Below, one piece after another: positions 33,199 to 45,041 of a DNA stretch of 64,000 nucleotides (position 1 is its first letter; each line of letters begins with the position of its first letter). The stretch lies in assembly GCF_900747795.2 (NCBI RefSeq), contig NC_041396.2, forward strand, positions 127,941,420 through 128,005,419, given 5' to 3'. Origin of the DNA: Erpetoichthys calabaricus (Eukaryota; Chordata; Cladistia; Polypteriformes; Polypteridae). The notes beneath the pieces are model-generated. The model saw only the letters and a program-made list of their open reading frames with translations. It was not told the DNA's origin and made no database searches. The translations under genes were made by a program, and so were the position numbers.

Positions 33199-33420
33199 AT
33201 TGGCTAAGGTGGAGCATGAATGACAAATAACGCCGATTGGCGATTTGTTTAAATAAAAAAAGGTGATTGACCGCGACGTTTAAATTTTCGATTGGCTGAT
33301 CTGTGCCAGACGTTCACAAATTTAATATATGATTGGCTGAAGTCGAAAATTATATTCACGCCCATTTTACTCCGGTTTGCAGTGATATCTACTTGGGATG
33401 CTGTGGGGTGTCGTTTAAAA
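33199..33420 (+). promoter_or_regulatory. Promoter-like region with four inverted CCAAT boxes
   Basis: ATTGG occurs at 33199, 33236, 33291 and 33332, three of them as 'gattgg' and three as 'attggct/attggcg' type words, spaced 37, 55 and 41 bp. 'gcgacgtttaaat' at about 33274 resembles a CDE/CHR pair. This is a typical NF-Y-driven, cell-cycle-like arrangement. A splice donor (AAAAG|GTAAGC) lies 90-170 bp downstream at 33507. Confidence 0.45.
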
Positions 33421-33506
33421 GACCGATACACTGAACTATTTGAATCTGATTCGCTGCGCCCGAGTTTGTGCATGAACGATCAGCACAGTTTGGCTACTGT
33501 CAAAAG
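33421..33506 (+). other. Candidate first exon, gene unidentified
   Basis: It lies downstream of the CCAAT cluster and ends in a perfect donor at 33507. It holds ATG at 33472 ('MNDQHSLATVK'). The nearest good acceptor/donor pair (34001-34056, after 'tcttccactgcag') does not keep that frame open, so the exon may be non-coding or splice elsewhere. Confidence 0.3.
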
Positions 33507-35110
33507 GTAAGCGGCGCTCTTTAACCACGCCCATCTGTATACATATGTCAACCCCAACCAACTGTACTTTGGAGACGCCCTCCTGGGCGTAACGGAGCCA
33601 AAAAAAACTCGAAACAGACCCCTACAAACCAAATACAAATATATTTAACTTTTGAAAAAAGAAAAAGATATATTGTGTGTATATATTGGCAAAATGAAAC
33701 AGGCAACAGACGGGCGAGCGCGAAAAAAATAAAATCTGGATAAGTTAGCAGATAGTAGACAATGAAGAGTTCCGTCGTGGTTAAACAATAAAACACCTAA
33801 GCACTGCTAAAATCGGGCAATACGAGGTACATGGTCGACACTCCCAACAAGGCCATTGCCAAACTACTTTTCCACTGTGCTTAAAGCATCGGTGGAAGAT
33901 AGAAAGAAACGAAGAATATTCCGATACTGAACGTCAGGCGAGGAAGTATGGAAGAAGAGGTTTCTGCTGATTGCCCTCTTCGCCTCTTCTTCCACTGCAG
34001 ATGACCACCAGCTTATTTTTAACAGTGTGCCGAGTACCCGTCAGCCTGTGACCCAGGTAGAACTAAGGATATGTAGTATTTAAATGGAGACAAATAATAA
34101 CTTTGGGGTCTAAAAATGTTTCATTATTACTTGTTAGTTCCACAGGAGGTTTCCTCCCCATTGTAACCCATTGGCCAGTCATAGCACGGGTTTCATTTAA
34201 TGCGACCTCTGAATAATTTGTTTGAATAGTAACTGACGTCGGCAAAGGGGCAGGCAAGATTGAAACACAGGAGAACATCCATCTAGCGTATTCCAGCGAT
34301 GTTTAGCGAAAACCCTTGATGAATCGAAACGTATCCGAAAAACGTACACTGCTGTCGTAACGACTGGTCTGCATCCAAACCCTCCATATTTGCCCGTCTT
34401 TCCCGCCTCCTTTCTTTTTGTGGTTTACGTACTCAAAACACAGGCAGTGATAAATGTGCTCACACCACCAACTCCGATCTTTCGTTTCTTGGTTTTATCC
34501 TTGCCAAAGTGAGATTACAAATTCACACCGAAAAGCTATGAAGTACAGCAATGACCAGCATCCTTTAGTTTGTATCTGTCTGGCAGTAATTGTTTTACTC
34601 TTTATTTTTTGCATGCAGGGTATATTCAGAACAGAGTTATCAGATTGGATAAGTCATAAAGTTTATTTGAGCAGTCAAAAAACATTGGGACATAGCCACT
34701 TTTAGCTATGTAAACATATCTTTAAAAGAGCCCTTTTATGTCAATAACAGTATTCAAAAAACATGAAATGTATGAAAATGCTAAATATGTAAATGTTTTT
34801 TCAGGGACAGGACCCCACCTCTGTCCACAAATTCTGTCTTATGTCAGTGGTTCCGCCCAATGTCTTCTGCATTCTTTAAAATACTGGTACACATAAGCCT
34901 TTTCTTGATTTGTAGGGACGTGTCCTGCTCCTTTTATCAGTTTGAAAATTTGCAGAGCTTAGTGTCTCTTTTCCATGTGACCATGAGGGGGCTTGAGTAG
35001 TCAGGGGAGCCAAAAATTCATCCATTGATGGCGGCATCAGCCACGGTTTCTTTTGGCAGTGACACATCTACACGTTCACTAAATCAGAACGGTCAAGATT
35101 ACTTAAAACA
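33507..35110. other. Mostly single-copy DNA
   Basis: It contains the possible exon 34001-34056 ('DDHQLIFNSVPSTRQPVTQ' in one frame, flanked by AG and GT). Otherwise no recognised gene or repeat. Confidence 0.35.
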
Positions 35111-35116
35111 CATACA

Positions 35117-35280
35117 TGTTCATAATCTTCTTCTTCTTCTTTCGGCTGCTCCCATTAGGGGTTGCCACAGCAGATCATCTTCTTCCATATCTTTCTGTCC
35201 TCTGTATCTTGTTCTGTTACACCCATCCCTGCATGTCCTCTCTCACCACATCCATAAACCTTCTCTTAGGCCTTCCTCTT
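35117..35280 (-). mobile_element. RTE-type LINE 3' end fragment
   Basis: The complement of the RTE C-terminus and tail. The minus strand reads 'RPKRRFMDVVRED'-type words and then 'tgccacagcagatca/ctgctcccattag' in the tail with (gaa)n. About 160 bp, 5'-truncated. Confidence 0.75.
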
Positions 35281-35354
35281 TTACAATATATTTATAAAAT
35301 AATAATTTATAACTAAAAATTAATAAATAATAAAACTAATACATATTATTATTA

Positions 35355-36958
35355 CAGAGCATCCAGAAAGTATGCACAGCGCATCACTTTTTCCACCTTT
35401 TGTTATGTTACAGCCTTATTCCAAAATGGATTAAATTCATTTTTTTCCTCAGAATTCTGCACACAACACCCCATAATGACAACATGAAAAAAGTTTACTT
35501 GAGGTTTTTGCAAATTTATTAAAAAAGAAAAAACTGAGAAATCACATGTACATAAGTATTCACAGCCTTTGCTCAATACTTTGTCGATGTACCTTTGGCA
35601 GCAATTACAGCCTCAAGTCTTGTTGAATATGATGCCACAAGCTTGGCACACCTATCCTTGGCCAATTTCGCCCATTCCTCTTTGCAGCACCTCTCAAGCT
35701 CCATCAGGTTGGATGGGAAGCGTTGGTGCACAGCCATTTTAAGATCTCTCCAGAGATGTTCAATCAGATTCAAGTCTGGGCTCTGGCTGGGCCACTCAAG
35801 GACATTCACAGAGTTGTCCTGAAGCCACTCCTTTGATATTTTGGCTGTGTGCTTAGGGTCATTGTCCTGCTGAAAGATGAACCGTCACCCCAGTCTGAGG
35901 TCAAGAGCGCTCTGGAGCAGGTTTTCATCCAAGATGTCTCTGTACATTGCTGCAGTCATCTTTCCCTTTATCCTGACTAGTCTCCCAGTTCCTGCCGCTG
36001 AAAAACATCCCCACAGCATGATGCTGCCACCACCATGCTTCACTGTAGGGATGGTGGCAGGTTTCCTCCAAACGTGACGCCTGGCATTCACAGCAAAGAG
36101 TTCAATCTTTGTCTCATCAGACCAGAGAATTTTCTTTCTCATGGTCTGAGAGTCCTTCAGATGCCTTTTGGCAAACTCCAGGCGGGCTGCCTTGTGCCTT
36201 TTACTAAGGAGTGGCTTCCGTCTGGCCACTCTACATACAGGCCTGATTGGTGGATTGCTGCAGAGATGGTTGTCCTTCTGGAAGGTTCTCCTCTCTCCAC
36301 AAAGGACCTCTGGAGCTCTGACAGAGTGACCATCGGGTTCTTGGTCACCTCCCTGACTAAGGCCCTTCTCCTCTGATCGCTCAGTTTAGATGGCCGGCCA
36401 GCTCTAGGAAGAGTCCTGGTGGTTTCGAACTTCTTCCACTTATGGATGATGGAGGCCACTGTGCTCATTGGGACCTTCAAAGCAGCAGACATTTTTCTGC
36501 AACCTTCCCCAGATTTGTGCCTCGAGATAATCCTGTCTCGGAGGTCTACAGACAATTCCTTTGACTTCATGCTTGGTTTGTGCTCTGACATGAACTGTCA
36601 ACTGTGGGACCTTATATAGACAGGTGTGTGCCTTTCCAAATCGTGTCCAGTCAACAGGTGGACTCCAATTAAGCTGCAGGAACATCGCAAGGATGGTCAG
36701 GGGAAACGGGATGCACCTGAGCTCAATTTCAAGCTTCACGGCAAAGGCTGTGAATACTTATGTACATGTGCTTTCTCAATTTTTTTATTTTTAATAAATT
36801 TGCAAAAATCTCAAGTAAACTTTTTTCACGTTGTCATTATGGGGTGTTGTGTGTAGAATTCTGAGGAAAAAAATGAATTTAATCCATTTTGGAATAAGGC
36901 TGTAACATAACAAAATGTGGAAAAAGTGGTGCGCTGTGAATACTTTCTGGATGCACTG
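35355..36958 (-). mobile_element. Tc1-like transposon, near full length, second family
   Basis: Inverted ends are 'cagagcatccagaaagtatg' and 'actttctggatgcactg'. It is 1.6 kb, the usual Tc1 size, with transposase on the minus strand. It is distinct from the 'ctgctcaaaaa' family. The fold-back copy at 17773 belongs here. Confidence 0.93.
35573..36591 (-). pseudogene. Tc1 transposase, decayed
   Basis: A cut-and-paste transposase of the Tc1 DD34E group. From the N-terminus: 'MSEHKPSMKSKELSVDLRDR', helix-turn-helix 'GCRKMSAALKVPMSTVASII', hinge '[10 protein letters not shown]' and a second DNA-binding fold (36157-36591). Next come '[14 protein letters not shown]' with the first D and '[16 protein letters not shown]' (35885-36229). 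The last part has '[15 protein letters not shown]', with the second D and the E, to 'KGTSTKY' (35573-35809). Total span matches the ~340-residue family norm. The three parts are in different frames, so at least two frameshifts separate them. All three catalytic acids remain. Confidence 0.93.
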
Positions 36959-37830
36959 CATTATTAATCATAATAATAAATAAAAAATGCATTTATAATA
37001 ACGGCACTTGCAAGTTGCATCAGCCAGAGATACACCACCAACATGAGCTGGCATTCCACCATACATAGAAGCCACTTCAGAGTTAGCAGCAGGGGTGCCT
37101 ATAAAAACAGCAAGCCTGTAATGTTGAAGACAGAATTCCTTCTAGTGTGGCAATGGCAAGCAGTCCTTTTAAGCATTGCAAGCCACCTACTGTAAATAAA
37201 CAGCAAAGGCTCCGTTATGGCACTCAGCACCAGTGTTACAGTATTAATCAGTTTTGAACTGCTTTCTTTCCCTATAATGTTTAAAATAACCTGTTTCATG
37301 ATGTGTAAACATCAAGTAATTAATACTTCATAAAGTTTTACCTCTGAACCTGTTACAACGCTCTGCGCCTGCACTCAGTGATGAGTGCTATAGAAAAATG
37401 AATTGTTGAGTACTTGTGTTTCAATCAGCTGTACATTTTTCATTTCTCAGTTTGTTTTGTGATGCTTCTTTGATATGTCAGCATATTAAAAGCCAATTTT
37501 ATAAATTCCTGTGGGATATTGTTTTAAAATCTTTTCTATGAATAGCTGGCAGAGATGGTTAACTGCTACCAAGAAACTTTCAGCTAGGTGGGACTTCTCT
37601 TCAGCATCGAGCACAGGATGATAATCTCATACAGTAGTGCCAAGAAACTTGTGGCAACACTACTTAAATGGCCTACAAATCCCAGTAGCCCCAGTAGTAG
37701 TGGGCAGCTTCAGAGTGGCATGGGAGTTGCTAGGAAGAAGGATGATTAGTTGCTATCTTTAAAAAGGAGCCGAAAGACACTGAAAGGAATTGCGATCATC
37801 TGTGTCTGTTTCTACACTTCACACTTTGTT
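36959..37830. other. Unassigned intergenic DNA
   Basis: No gene or repeat recognised. Confidence 0.4.
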
Positions 37831-37834
37831 GGGT

Positions 37835-38095
37835 TACAAATACGGCTCCGTGGCTAAAGGATCGTGGTTGGTATTTCAGAGGTGGTCGGTTTGAAACCTA
37901 GCAGTGACAGAAGGAATGCTACTCCGTTGGGCCCTTGGGCAAGACCCTTAACCTGCAATTGCTTCAGGGGTGCTGTACAAATAGCTGACCCTGCACTCTG
38001 ACCCCAAAAAACTCTGTGTGTGTGTCTCTGAAGAGTAAGTTGAGGTATATAAAAAATGACAAATTTCTAATACAAGAAATTGTATATGGAAATTA
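37835..38095 (+). mobile_element. tRNA-related SINE, second family
   Basis: The head 'ggctccgtggctaaaggatcg' and 'ggtttgaaacctagc' look like degenerate A and B boxes. The body 'gggcccttgggcaagaccct' and 'gctgaccctgcactctgacc' is a common fish SINE core. The tail is AT-rich. Unrelated to the SINE at 9986. Confidence 0.65.
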
Positions 38096-38369
38096 ATGGA
38101 TTAAAAAATCACTTAAAAATTATAACCACCATGGATTACAGTTCTTTCTGAAATTATGTGGCGTATCCTGTGCCTGGTTCTTCTTGTGATTTCATCTTGG
38201 TTGGACAAGTCTTCATCTGGGGAGTGCTCCCAATCATGCCAAATCTTGAAACAACAACTGGAACCTAGTAGTACAAAACTTAACATTTCACCCTGATGGC
38301 TGTTTATTGGGTTTTCATTCTACTGTTTAGAAGAGGAAACTCGCATGGAATGAACTGTGGCGCATGGAG

Positions 38370-39330
38370 TCAAATACACTGAGTTTTATCATCAAGGTCA
38401 TATACGATGTCCCACTCTCTCCCACAAACTTAAATCTTGGGCTGGGAGTGGATCCAGCTTGTCCTTTGTGAACAGCTCCAGCAACCCTCAAACACATCTT
38501 GGTCGTATGCAAGACCAGCCTAACACAAGGCACAAACACCTAGTAACACCATCAAGTGTTAAAGTGCTTGGTTTCGAAACCTGAGTGCAAGTGAGAAATT
38601 ATCAATGGCATACCTCTCAACAACCAGGCAGTGCACCGGCAAATTCCATCCTGTATCCGGCAAGGGGAAAAACTAAAAATGAATCCGTCACCTCATGAAT
38701 TAGGATCACTGAATGCACCAAAGGACTGGGAAATGCAAGTGGACCTAAGCCAGAGACTCATTTTCCCATCTGAGACTGCAACAACCAGCTTGCGATAGTA
38801 CATGGTCCTCTGGTTCAACTCCAGCAAACATGCCTACATCATTGATCTAACAGCCATGCGGGAGGATGCAGTCAATGAGGCTCATGAACATAAGAAGCTG
38901 CGTTACTCCAACCTAGCAGCAGAAGCAGAGGACAGAGGGTGGAGTGTCAAGGTACATCCAGTTGAAGTGGGGTGCAGGGGTTTTGTAGCCAGTTCCACCA
39001 CAAAGTTCCGCAGGGAAGTAGGTGTCAGAGGGCAAGCCCACAGAAAAGCAATCAAAGAAATGGCCAACGCTGCTGAAAGGAGCAACCACTGGCTGTGGCT
39101 GAAAAGGAAAGATGCAACTTGGACTGCCAAGGTGACCAGCTGACCGACAAGACACACACACCGAGGTCTGATCAGTCCTGTGGTGGGCCTGTGGAGGGTG
39201 TCTTGTGATAAAAGGCCAAAACACCCAATAATGCGGAGGTGCACAACCGATGATGTGTCCACACTTTGGCAACGTTGCCTAGTGGCCATCTCTAAACAAC
39301 CCCCTTGGAAGACAATTGTAGTGCAGAAAC
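38370..39330 (+). pseudogene. LINE C-terminus with zinc finger and endonuclease-like domain
   Basis: Plus-strand frames show a zinc-finger-like 'DPACPLCEQLQQPSNTS' (about 38450). About 300 bp on comes an open stretch (38802-39143) with 'AYIIDLTAMREDAVNEAHEH', 'KKLRYSNLAAEAEDRGW' and 'VHPVEVGCRGFVASS'. This order resembles the C-terminal zinc finger plus restriction-like endonuclease of R2/NeSL-type LINEs. Frames change between the parts, and the reverse transcriptase is absent. Dead 3' fragment. Confidence 0.65.
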
Positions 39331-39699
39331 ACAAGAGATTGCAATGTTCAGTCCTTTGTTTGAAATCTACCCAACATCGTCACCCGCTCTTGCTGTACTG
39401 GACTGTCATAAGTGTTAGTTGTTTATCATGTAGTGCTTGATCACTACAAACGAGAATACAAGTGTGCCTTCTATATCCAAACGTGCATTAAAAATGATTG
39501 TATGTACCTTAATGTTAACATGGCATAATGTTATAAATTCATTTGTATTGCATTGGAAGCTCAGATGACAGATGACCAGGAAGAGCTATGTGTGTGACTG
39601 CAAGTTTATGCGTAGCCTGAAACTACACAACTTGCACTCTCAGTTTGTATGGTTTACACTCACATTTGTACACTGCTTAATATTTTGCATATAGTACTT

Positions 39700-39821
39700 A
39701 CTAACTGTCCCTCGTGGCTCTGCCCATGTAGTAGTGAAACAAGACAAACGTTAAAAAACCAATAAAAAAATAAACAAAAAATTTAATAATTTGTATTAAG
39801 GAGAATTTATGTTGGTAGCTT
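39700..39821. mobile_element. Left piece of an unclassified repeat split by the gypsy element
   Basis: 'ctgtccctcgtggctctgcc' and 'gtagtagtgaaacaagac' are words I associate with a widespread fish repeat. Its continuation is at 45885-46540, beyond the gypsy insertion. Confidence 0.45.
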
Positions 39822-40698
39822 TGTAACGGCCGACCCCTTACCCAGCCGACAGCTACACCTCCAAGACCTGTGGGCCTGGATAATTTACTGAGGTTAAATC
39901 TAACTATCAAGCCGTACCTCTAACAAATTAACTTTTCCCCCACAATCGACGGTGTAAATATAAGCACACAAAAGCAGATATGTAAAATTAAACTGATTAA
40001 TTGTATTAAATGAAATAAATATGCAAAATTAATAAATAGAAAAAAATATATATAAATATAAATATCCCTCCCCCACAGCAACAACGAGACACCACCATAT
40101 ATATATATATACAACAAACCCTCCCTTGCCCCTGTAACATTTAACAGACAACGAACAACAATGAATGATATACGGAATGAAAGTTCGTGAATTTGAGTCC
40201 GGTTATAAAAACTGTCCTGAATACGGATGACTGAATTAGAGATAAATGAGTCGTTTGATTTTCCCGGCAATTGGAGCAACCTCACCGTGATTCCTCAGCG
40301 TGTGGCGGATGACAATCCGACCCCGGGGTCTCTGCAGATGAGGGATGGAAGACAGTCCGGCAAAATGAAAAACAAACTGGTGCGAAGGCACGATGTGAAA
40401 AACAGCAGGTAAGTCAAATCCGTGGTTGAAAAAATGGTTTCCTTTCTCCTTTCTTCTCTCCTTCTCTTCTCCCCTTCTCTTCCCTCCTGATTACTTAAAT
40501 AGTCCTGTGATGGCTGTAATTGATTAATAGTTAACAGGTGTTTTCCAGGTTTGGGGTTGCGGTCTCCTTCCATCATCCATCCCCCTTCTCGGGGACGGCA
40601 TTCACTGACACACACATAAACAGCAAACGGGACAATGGAAACAAGACGCACTCAGTACTAACATTTGACAACACTATAAACTATGTAGCCCCGCTACA
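39822..40698 (-). repeat. Gypsy 3' LTR, 877 bp
   Basis: It reads TGTAGCGGGG... to ...GGCCGTTACA on the minus strand. The partner is 45042-45884. It contains (TA)n near 40100. Confidence 0.95.
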
Positions 40699-40707
40699 TC
40701 CCCCCCC
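40699..40707 (-). other. Gypsy polypurine tract
   Basis: GGGGGGGGA on the minus strand, directly before the 3' LTR. Confidence 0.85.
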
Positions 40708-40709
40708 AA

Positions 40710-42183
40710 CCTTGGACAAGGGAGGGCCAAAGTACGGCTTGAGATTGGCCACGTGGATAGTGTCTAGCTTGGAATTAGTGACGATACCCCTTTGAATCTG
40801 GAAATTGACTGGACCTGTTTGAAAAATGATTTTGGCTGGACCTAACCATTTAGGCAGTAGCTTGGCGGAGAACCTTTTGCTGGCATCCGAGAGATGGTGA
40901 GCTCTAATCCAGACCAAATCACCCGGCTGAAAGTGTGCTTCCTTATGCCGGGCATTGTACAACTTGGCATGTCTGGATGTCGAACTCCCCAACCTCTGTT
41001 GGATTCTCCGCCGTAATTTCTCAAGTTTAAATAAATTACTGTAACTGGTGGTTTCTGGACTAGGGGCTCTGGGAAGGAGTCGGTCAAGCGGGCCCTTCAG
41101 CTGTCTGCCCAGCGCAACCAAAGCAGGCGTCTCACCTCTGGCTTCATGCACAACGGTGTTCAGGGCAAACCGGAGCTCGGGGAGCCACTTATCCCTATCC
41201 TGATGGCGTTCACCCACATAGAAGGCGATCATGTTCTTCATGGTCCGGTTCACTCGCTCTGTCATGTTTGCCTGGGGATGGTAAGCTGTAGTCAAGTTTT
41301 TCTTCACTCCCCAGGCTGTATAAAGTTCATCCAATACAGAGCTCGTGAACTGCGGACCCCGGTCTGAAACGATGTTCTTTGGCACCCCCCAGCGGGTGAA
41401 GATTTCGTTCTTCAGGGTGGAACCTATTTTGTTGGTTTTAGCATCCGATAATGTAAACAGCTCCACCCACTTTGAAAAATAATCGATCACCACCATGAGG
41501 ATGGTTTTCCTCAAGCTGGTAACAGGAAATGACCCCATCAGGTCGACTCCCAAAGTCTCCCCCGGTCCATCAGCGATTGTCGATTGTAAAAATCCTGCCG
41601 GTTTACCAGGTGGGTTTTTTAGCTGCTGGCAAGTTAGGCACTTCTTCACGTGGTGGCAAACGTCTTTTCGGACAGACGGCCACCACGCAACCCCCAGGAT
41701 CTTCAATAAAGTTTTTCTCCTTCCAAGGTGACCACCTAAAGGACTGTCATGATAAAAACTCAGAAAGTCAGGGACGAGTTCTTCCGGGACCACTAGTTGG
41801 TGTTGTAGACCCCCAAGGGAGGATGAAATGGTCCTGTACAGAACCCCCTGGAGGTCCACGAAGTGTACCCGGTCAGTACGCTGCTGCTCCAGTCCTTCCC
41901 TGATGTTCTGGCAGAATGGACTGGTGGCTTGTGTTTGAGCCAGGTCTTGAAGGCTTCTTGGCAGAGGGAGGACCATCTTTTTTGCCTCTGCCAAACACAC
42001 CATCCCCGGTGGCTCTGACGCCCTGGACAGAGCATCAGGCACGATATTGCCACAGCCCTTCCGATAGGTCACCTTGAAAGTAAAGTTCTGGAGGCGGAGT
42101 ACCCACCTGGTTAGACAGGAGGAGGTCTTCGGGTGATTAAATACCCAGGTCAGAGTGTGATGGTCTGTACACTTCAAATTCAA
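40710..42183 (-). pseudogene. Gypsy integrase region
   Basis: A fossil part. Zinc-binding 'HHVKKCLTCQQLK' is followed by the catalytic core with 'GVDLMGSF', 'VSDRGPQFTS' and 'HPQANMTERVNR' (D, D, E), then a C-terminal GPY/F-like end ('WLGPAKIIF'). Integrase is the last pol domain, as in Ty3/gypsy. Confidence 0.95.
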
Positions 42184-42400
42184 CCCCCTCCAGATAGTGT
42201 CTCCATTTTTCCACAGCCCACACGACAGCCAAACACTCTTTTTCAGCCGTTGAATAATTCAGGTCAGCGCCGTGCAAGGCTTGAGAGGCGTATGCGATGA
42301 CATGTTCAGCCTGGTGGATTTTCTGAGTGAGCACGGTGCCAAGCCCCAGGTTGCTGGCATCCGTTTGTACCTGGAAAGTGAGCTGCGGATCTGGCTGGGC
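42140..42400 (-). pseudogene. Gypsy RNase H region
   Basis: A fossil part. '[20 protein letters not shown]' and '[19 protein letters not shown]' are the typical Ty3/gypsy RNase H signature. Confidence 0.92.
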
Positions 42401-42433
42401 CAGAACGGGCGGCTCTTGAAGGTGGCTCTTTAG

Positions 42434-43400
42434 TTACTCGACCGCGTCCTGGCACTCCGTTGTCCACTCCCACGGCATATCCTTTTTTCTTAAATAGTTC
42501 AAGGAAGCCGCTATATCAGCCATCCTGGGAATGAACTTATGATACCACCCCACTAACCCAAGAAAACGTTGTAAAGATTTCAAATCCGTGGGCGTGGGGT
42601 AGTCTCGGAGGGCTAAGGTCATCTCGGGGTCTACAGCGACCCCCTCAGATGAAAGAATGTGCCAGAGGAAGCGAATGTGGGGTTGAATGAAGGTACAATT
42701 CTTCGTGTTCAGTGTGAGGTACGCTTGATGAAATCGTTGGAAGATGGTGTCCAAGTCTTGGAGATGTTGTTTAATAGAAGGGGAGAAAACAGTGACGTCG
42801 TCGATGTAAACAAAGCAGATCTTGCCTATCAACCCCCTCAATACTTATTCCATGAGCCACTGGAAGGTGGCCCCAGCATTTTTAAGCCAAAAAGGCATGA
42901 CTTTGAACTGGAACAAGCCTTCGGGGGTGATGACGGCCGTCTTCCTCTTACTCCCCTCGTCCATCGGCACCTGCCAATAGCCACTGCGGAGGTCTAGTGT
43001 GCTGAAAACTGCAGCTCCATGCAGTGACTCCAGAATCTCATGAACCAGGGGCATGGGATATGCGTCCAGGCTCGTCTTCCCGTTAACCCCGCTGTAGTCC
43101 ACACAGAAACGATAGATGTCATCCGTCTTCTTCATGAGGACCACAGGGGACGCCCAGGAGGAGGAAGATGGTTTGATTATTCCCTCGGCGAGCATTCGAT
43201 CAAGGTGTTCTTTAATTATGCCCTTCTTTAGTGGAGAAACACGGTATGCTCGGTTTCTTACTGAAATTTCGTCCAAGGTGTGGATCACGTGGGTAACTCC
43301 ACGGGCGACTTCTAATTTCTCAGTCCACACCTCGGCCCACTTCTTCAGCACCGGCCTCACCTCTTCGGGCTGTTCCTCCACAGGGGCTGCCGCTGAGGTG
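42434..43400 (-). pseudogene. Gypsy reverse transcriptase region
   Basis: A fossil part. 'FCVDYSGVNGKTSLDAYPMP', 'FSTLDLRSGYWQVPM' and the catalytic 'FVYIDDVTVF' are seen in order. Confidence 0.95.
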
Positions 43401-43699
43401 CTTGCGTCACTCCTCACTGCCGCGTAGAAACCAATGAATTCTGAGCCCAGATCTTCTTTTGATTTATGTATGAATTCACATACCCCTTTCCCCGGCCCCG
43501 TATACCCCCTGGGATTGAGATGGATGGTCATCCTCATGGTGGTTAAAGAATCCAGCCCAAGGAGTAATGGGACGGACAGGTGCCGGTCATCCAGGACATA
43601 TGTATCCATTTCCCGGGTGGTGGAGAGTACACTGTACCTCAAGGGGACTTTGCCCAGTGCCCTGTGTTCACTCCCATCTGCCAATACAAATCGGACAGA

Positions 43700-43852
43700 T
43701 GGGGCAGATGTTAAGTTGTCTGTCGGTCGGCTACTCTTCTTCCATATGTTAGAACATATTAAGGTGTGATGGCTCCCTGTATCCACCACCGCATCCACCT
43801 GCCACCCCCACAGCTTCACTGGGACGATCAGGAGGGACGTACTCACTTGCAT
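43700..43852 (-). pseudogene. Gypsy protease region
   Basis: A fossil part. The aspartic protease word is 'DAVVDTGSHHTLI'. Confidence 0.9.
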
Positions 43853-43928
43853 GATGGCGAGATCGGCTTCCGACCGGCAGGGTTTTGGCTCGCTGGGGTT
43901 TTAGGGTCTGGGTTTCGCGTGTACTGTC

Positions 43929-44890
43929 TTATACTCTGTTCCAGTACGTTTTTGAGTTTCCCCAGTCCCGTTCCACTTGCGAGCCCACCTTCACCAGGTC
44001 TTCCACCGACCCCACAACCCCCCTGAGACCCCCAGCTAACCGCGGGTTACAGGCATTAAGGATGCAGCGGACCACCTCTTCTTCAGACATAGCCGGCCGC
44101 CACTTCAAACACAAAGCCCAATATTCATAGGCGAAGTCCCGGATGGATTGCGAAGGCAGTTGCACCATGGATCGCAGCTTGTCCTCCAGTTCGAATTCAT
44201 AGTCTTCCGGAAGAAAAGCCGCGAGGAAAGATCGACGAAAGGACCCCCAGTCTTTAATGTTCTTCTTCGCCGTCAGCCACCAGCTCCGCACTGACCTTGA
44301 GAGGGATGCCCCTATCACCCCCATAAGCTCTTCTGGGGTTAAAGGGTTAACAGCCAGATACGCCTCCCCTTCTTCCACAAAGCTGTGGACATCATCGATG
44401 TTATATGGAGCCCCTAACTTGGGAAAGGAAAGGCGCACCCCAGGAACAGAGGGCCAATTGATGTATTCACCAATCACCCACCAACCCCCCCCCCCCCCCC
44501 CCCCCCCCCCAAAAAGACCTGTACGGCGTTGAATGACAGGGTGACTGACGTAACTTCTGGAGACTCCTTCGGACCTCCCCCTGAAGAGTTTCTTGCCAGC
44601 GCTGATCTTGCCACTGGAGGCACAACACAATTTCCCGCCCCAGGAGTTTAACTTGATCGTGGATATATTCTTTTATTTCCTCCTGGGAGCTGCTGTTGCG
44701 AGCCCGCAAGGCATCTTTGCGCTCCAGCACACTTTCTCATCCACCCGGGTTAGTTGTTGCGCCAGATTATCCCACGGAGGCGAGACATCCTCCAGGCATT
44801 CCTCCTCAGGTCCATGGTGATCTTCGAGGTACAGTGACTGCAATGAATCCACCACCTCCTGCACTGCTGAACACGCTCTGACCATGACGT
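43929..44890 (-). pseudogene. Gypsy gag region
   Basis: A fossil part. The capsid-like helical stretch is 'SFRRSFLAAFLPEDYEFELE' with 'QSIRDFAYEYWALCLKW'. No zinc knuckle is evident, as in several fish gypsy groups. A 26-base homopolymer lies inside at 44485-44510. Confidence 0.88.
44485..44510. repeat. Poly-C tract, 26 bases
   Basis: An uninterrupted run of C on the plus strand, followed by AAAAA. It lies within the gypsy element. Confidence 0.95.
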
Positions 44891-45041
44891 GCCGCGCCCC
44901 AGCTACTCCTTCCTCACACTGCGGCTAAGCAATGGTGTCGTCCAGCTCGGCACGCAGTACAGATATGTTGTTAATCGGGGAAATGTTTAAAGGCAGACAG
45001 CGATAGTATTTATTAAGATTCCTCAGAGAGGGCACTACTTA

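Noticed and set aside
34063-34278. 71-codon minus-strand frame rich in N-x-S/T sites
   Set aside because: No signal peptide, no homology recognised, and no acceptor or donor; probably chance.
41146-43769. Plus-strand open frames across the gypsy element
   Set aside because: Shadows of the minus-strand pol and gag sequence.
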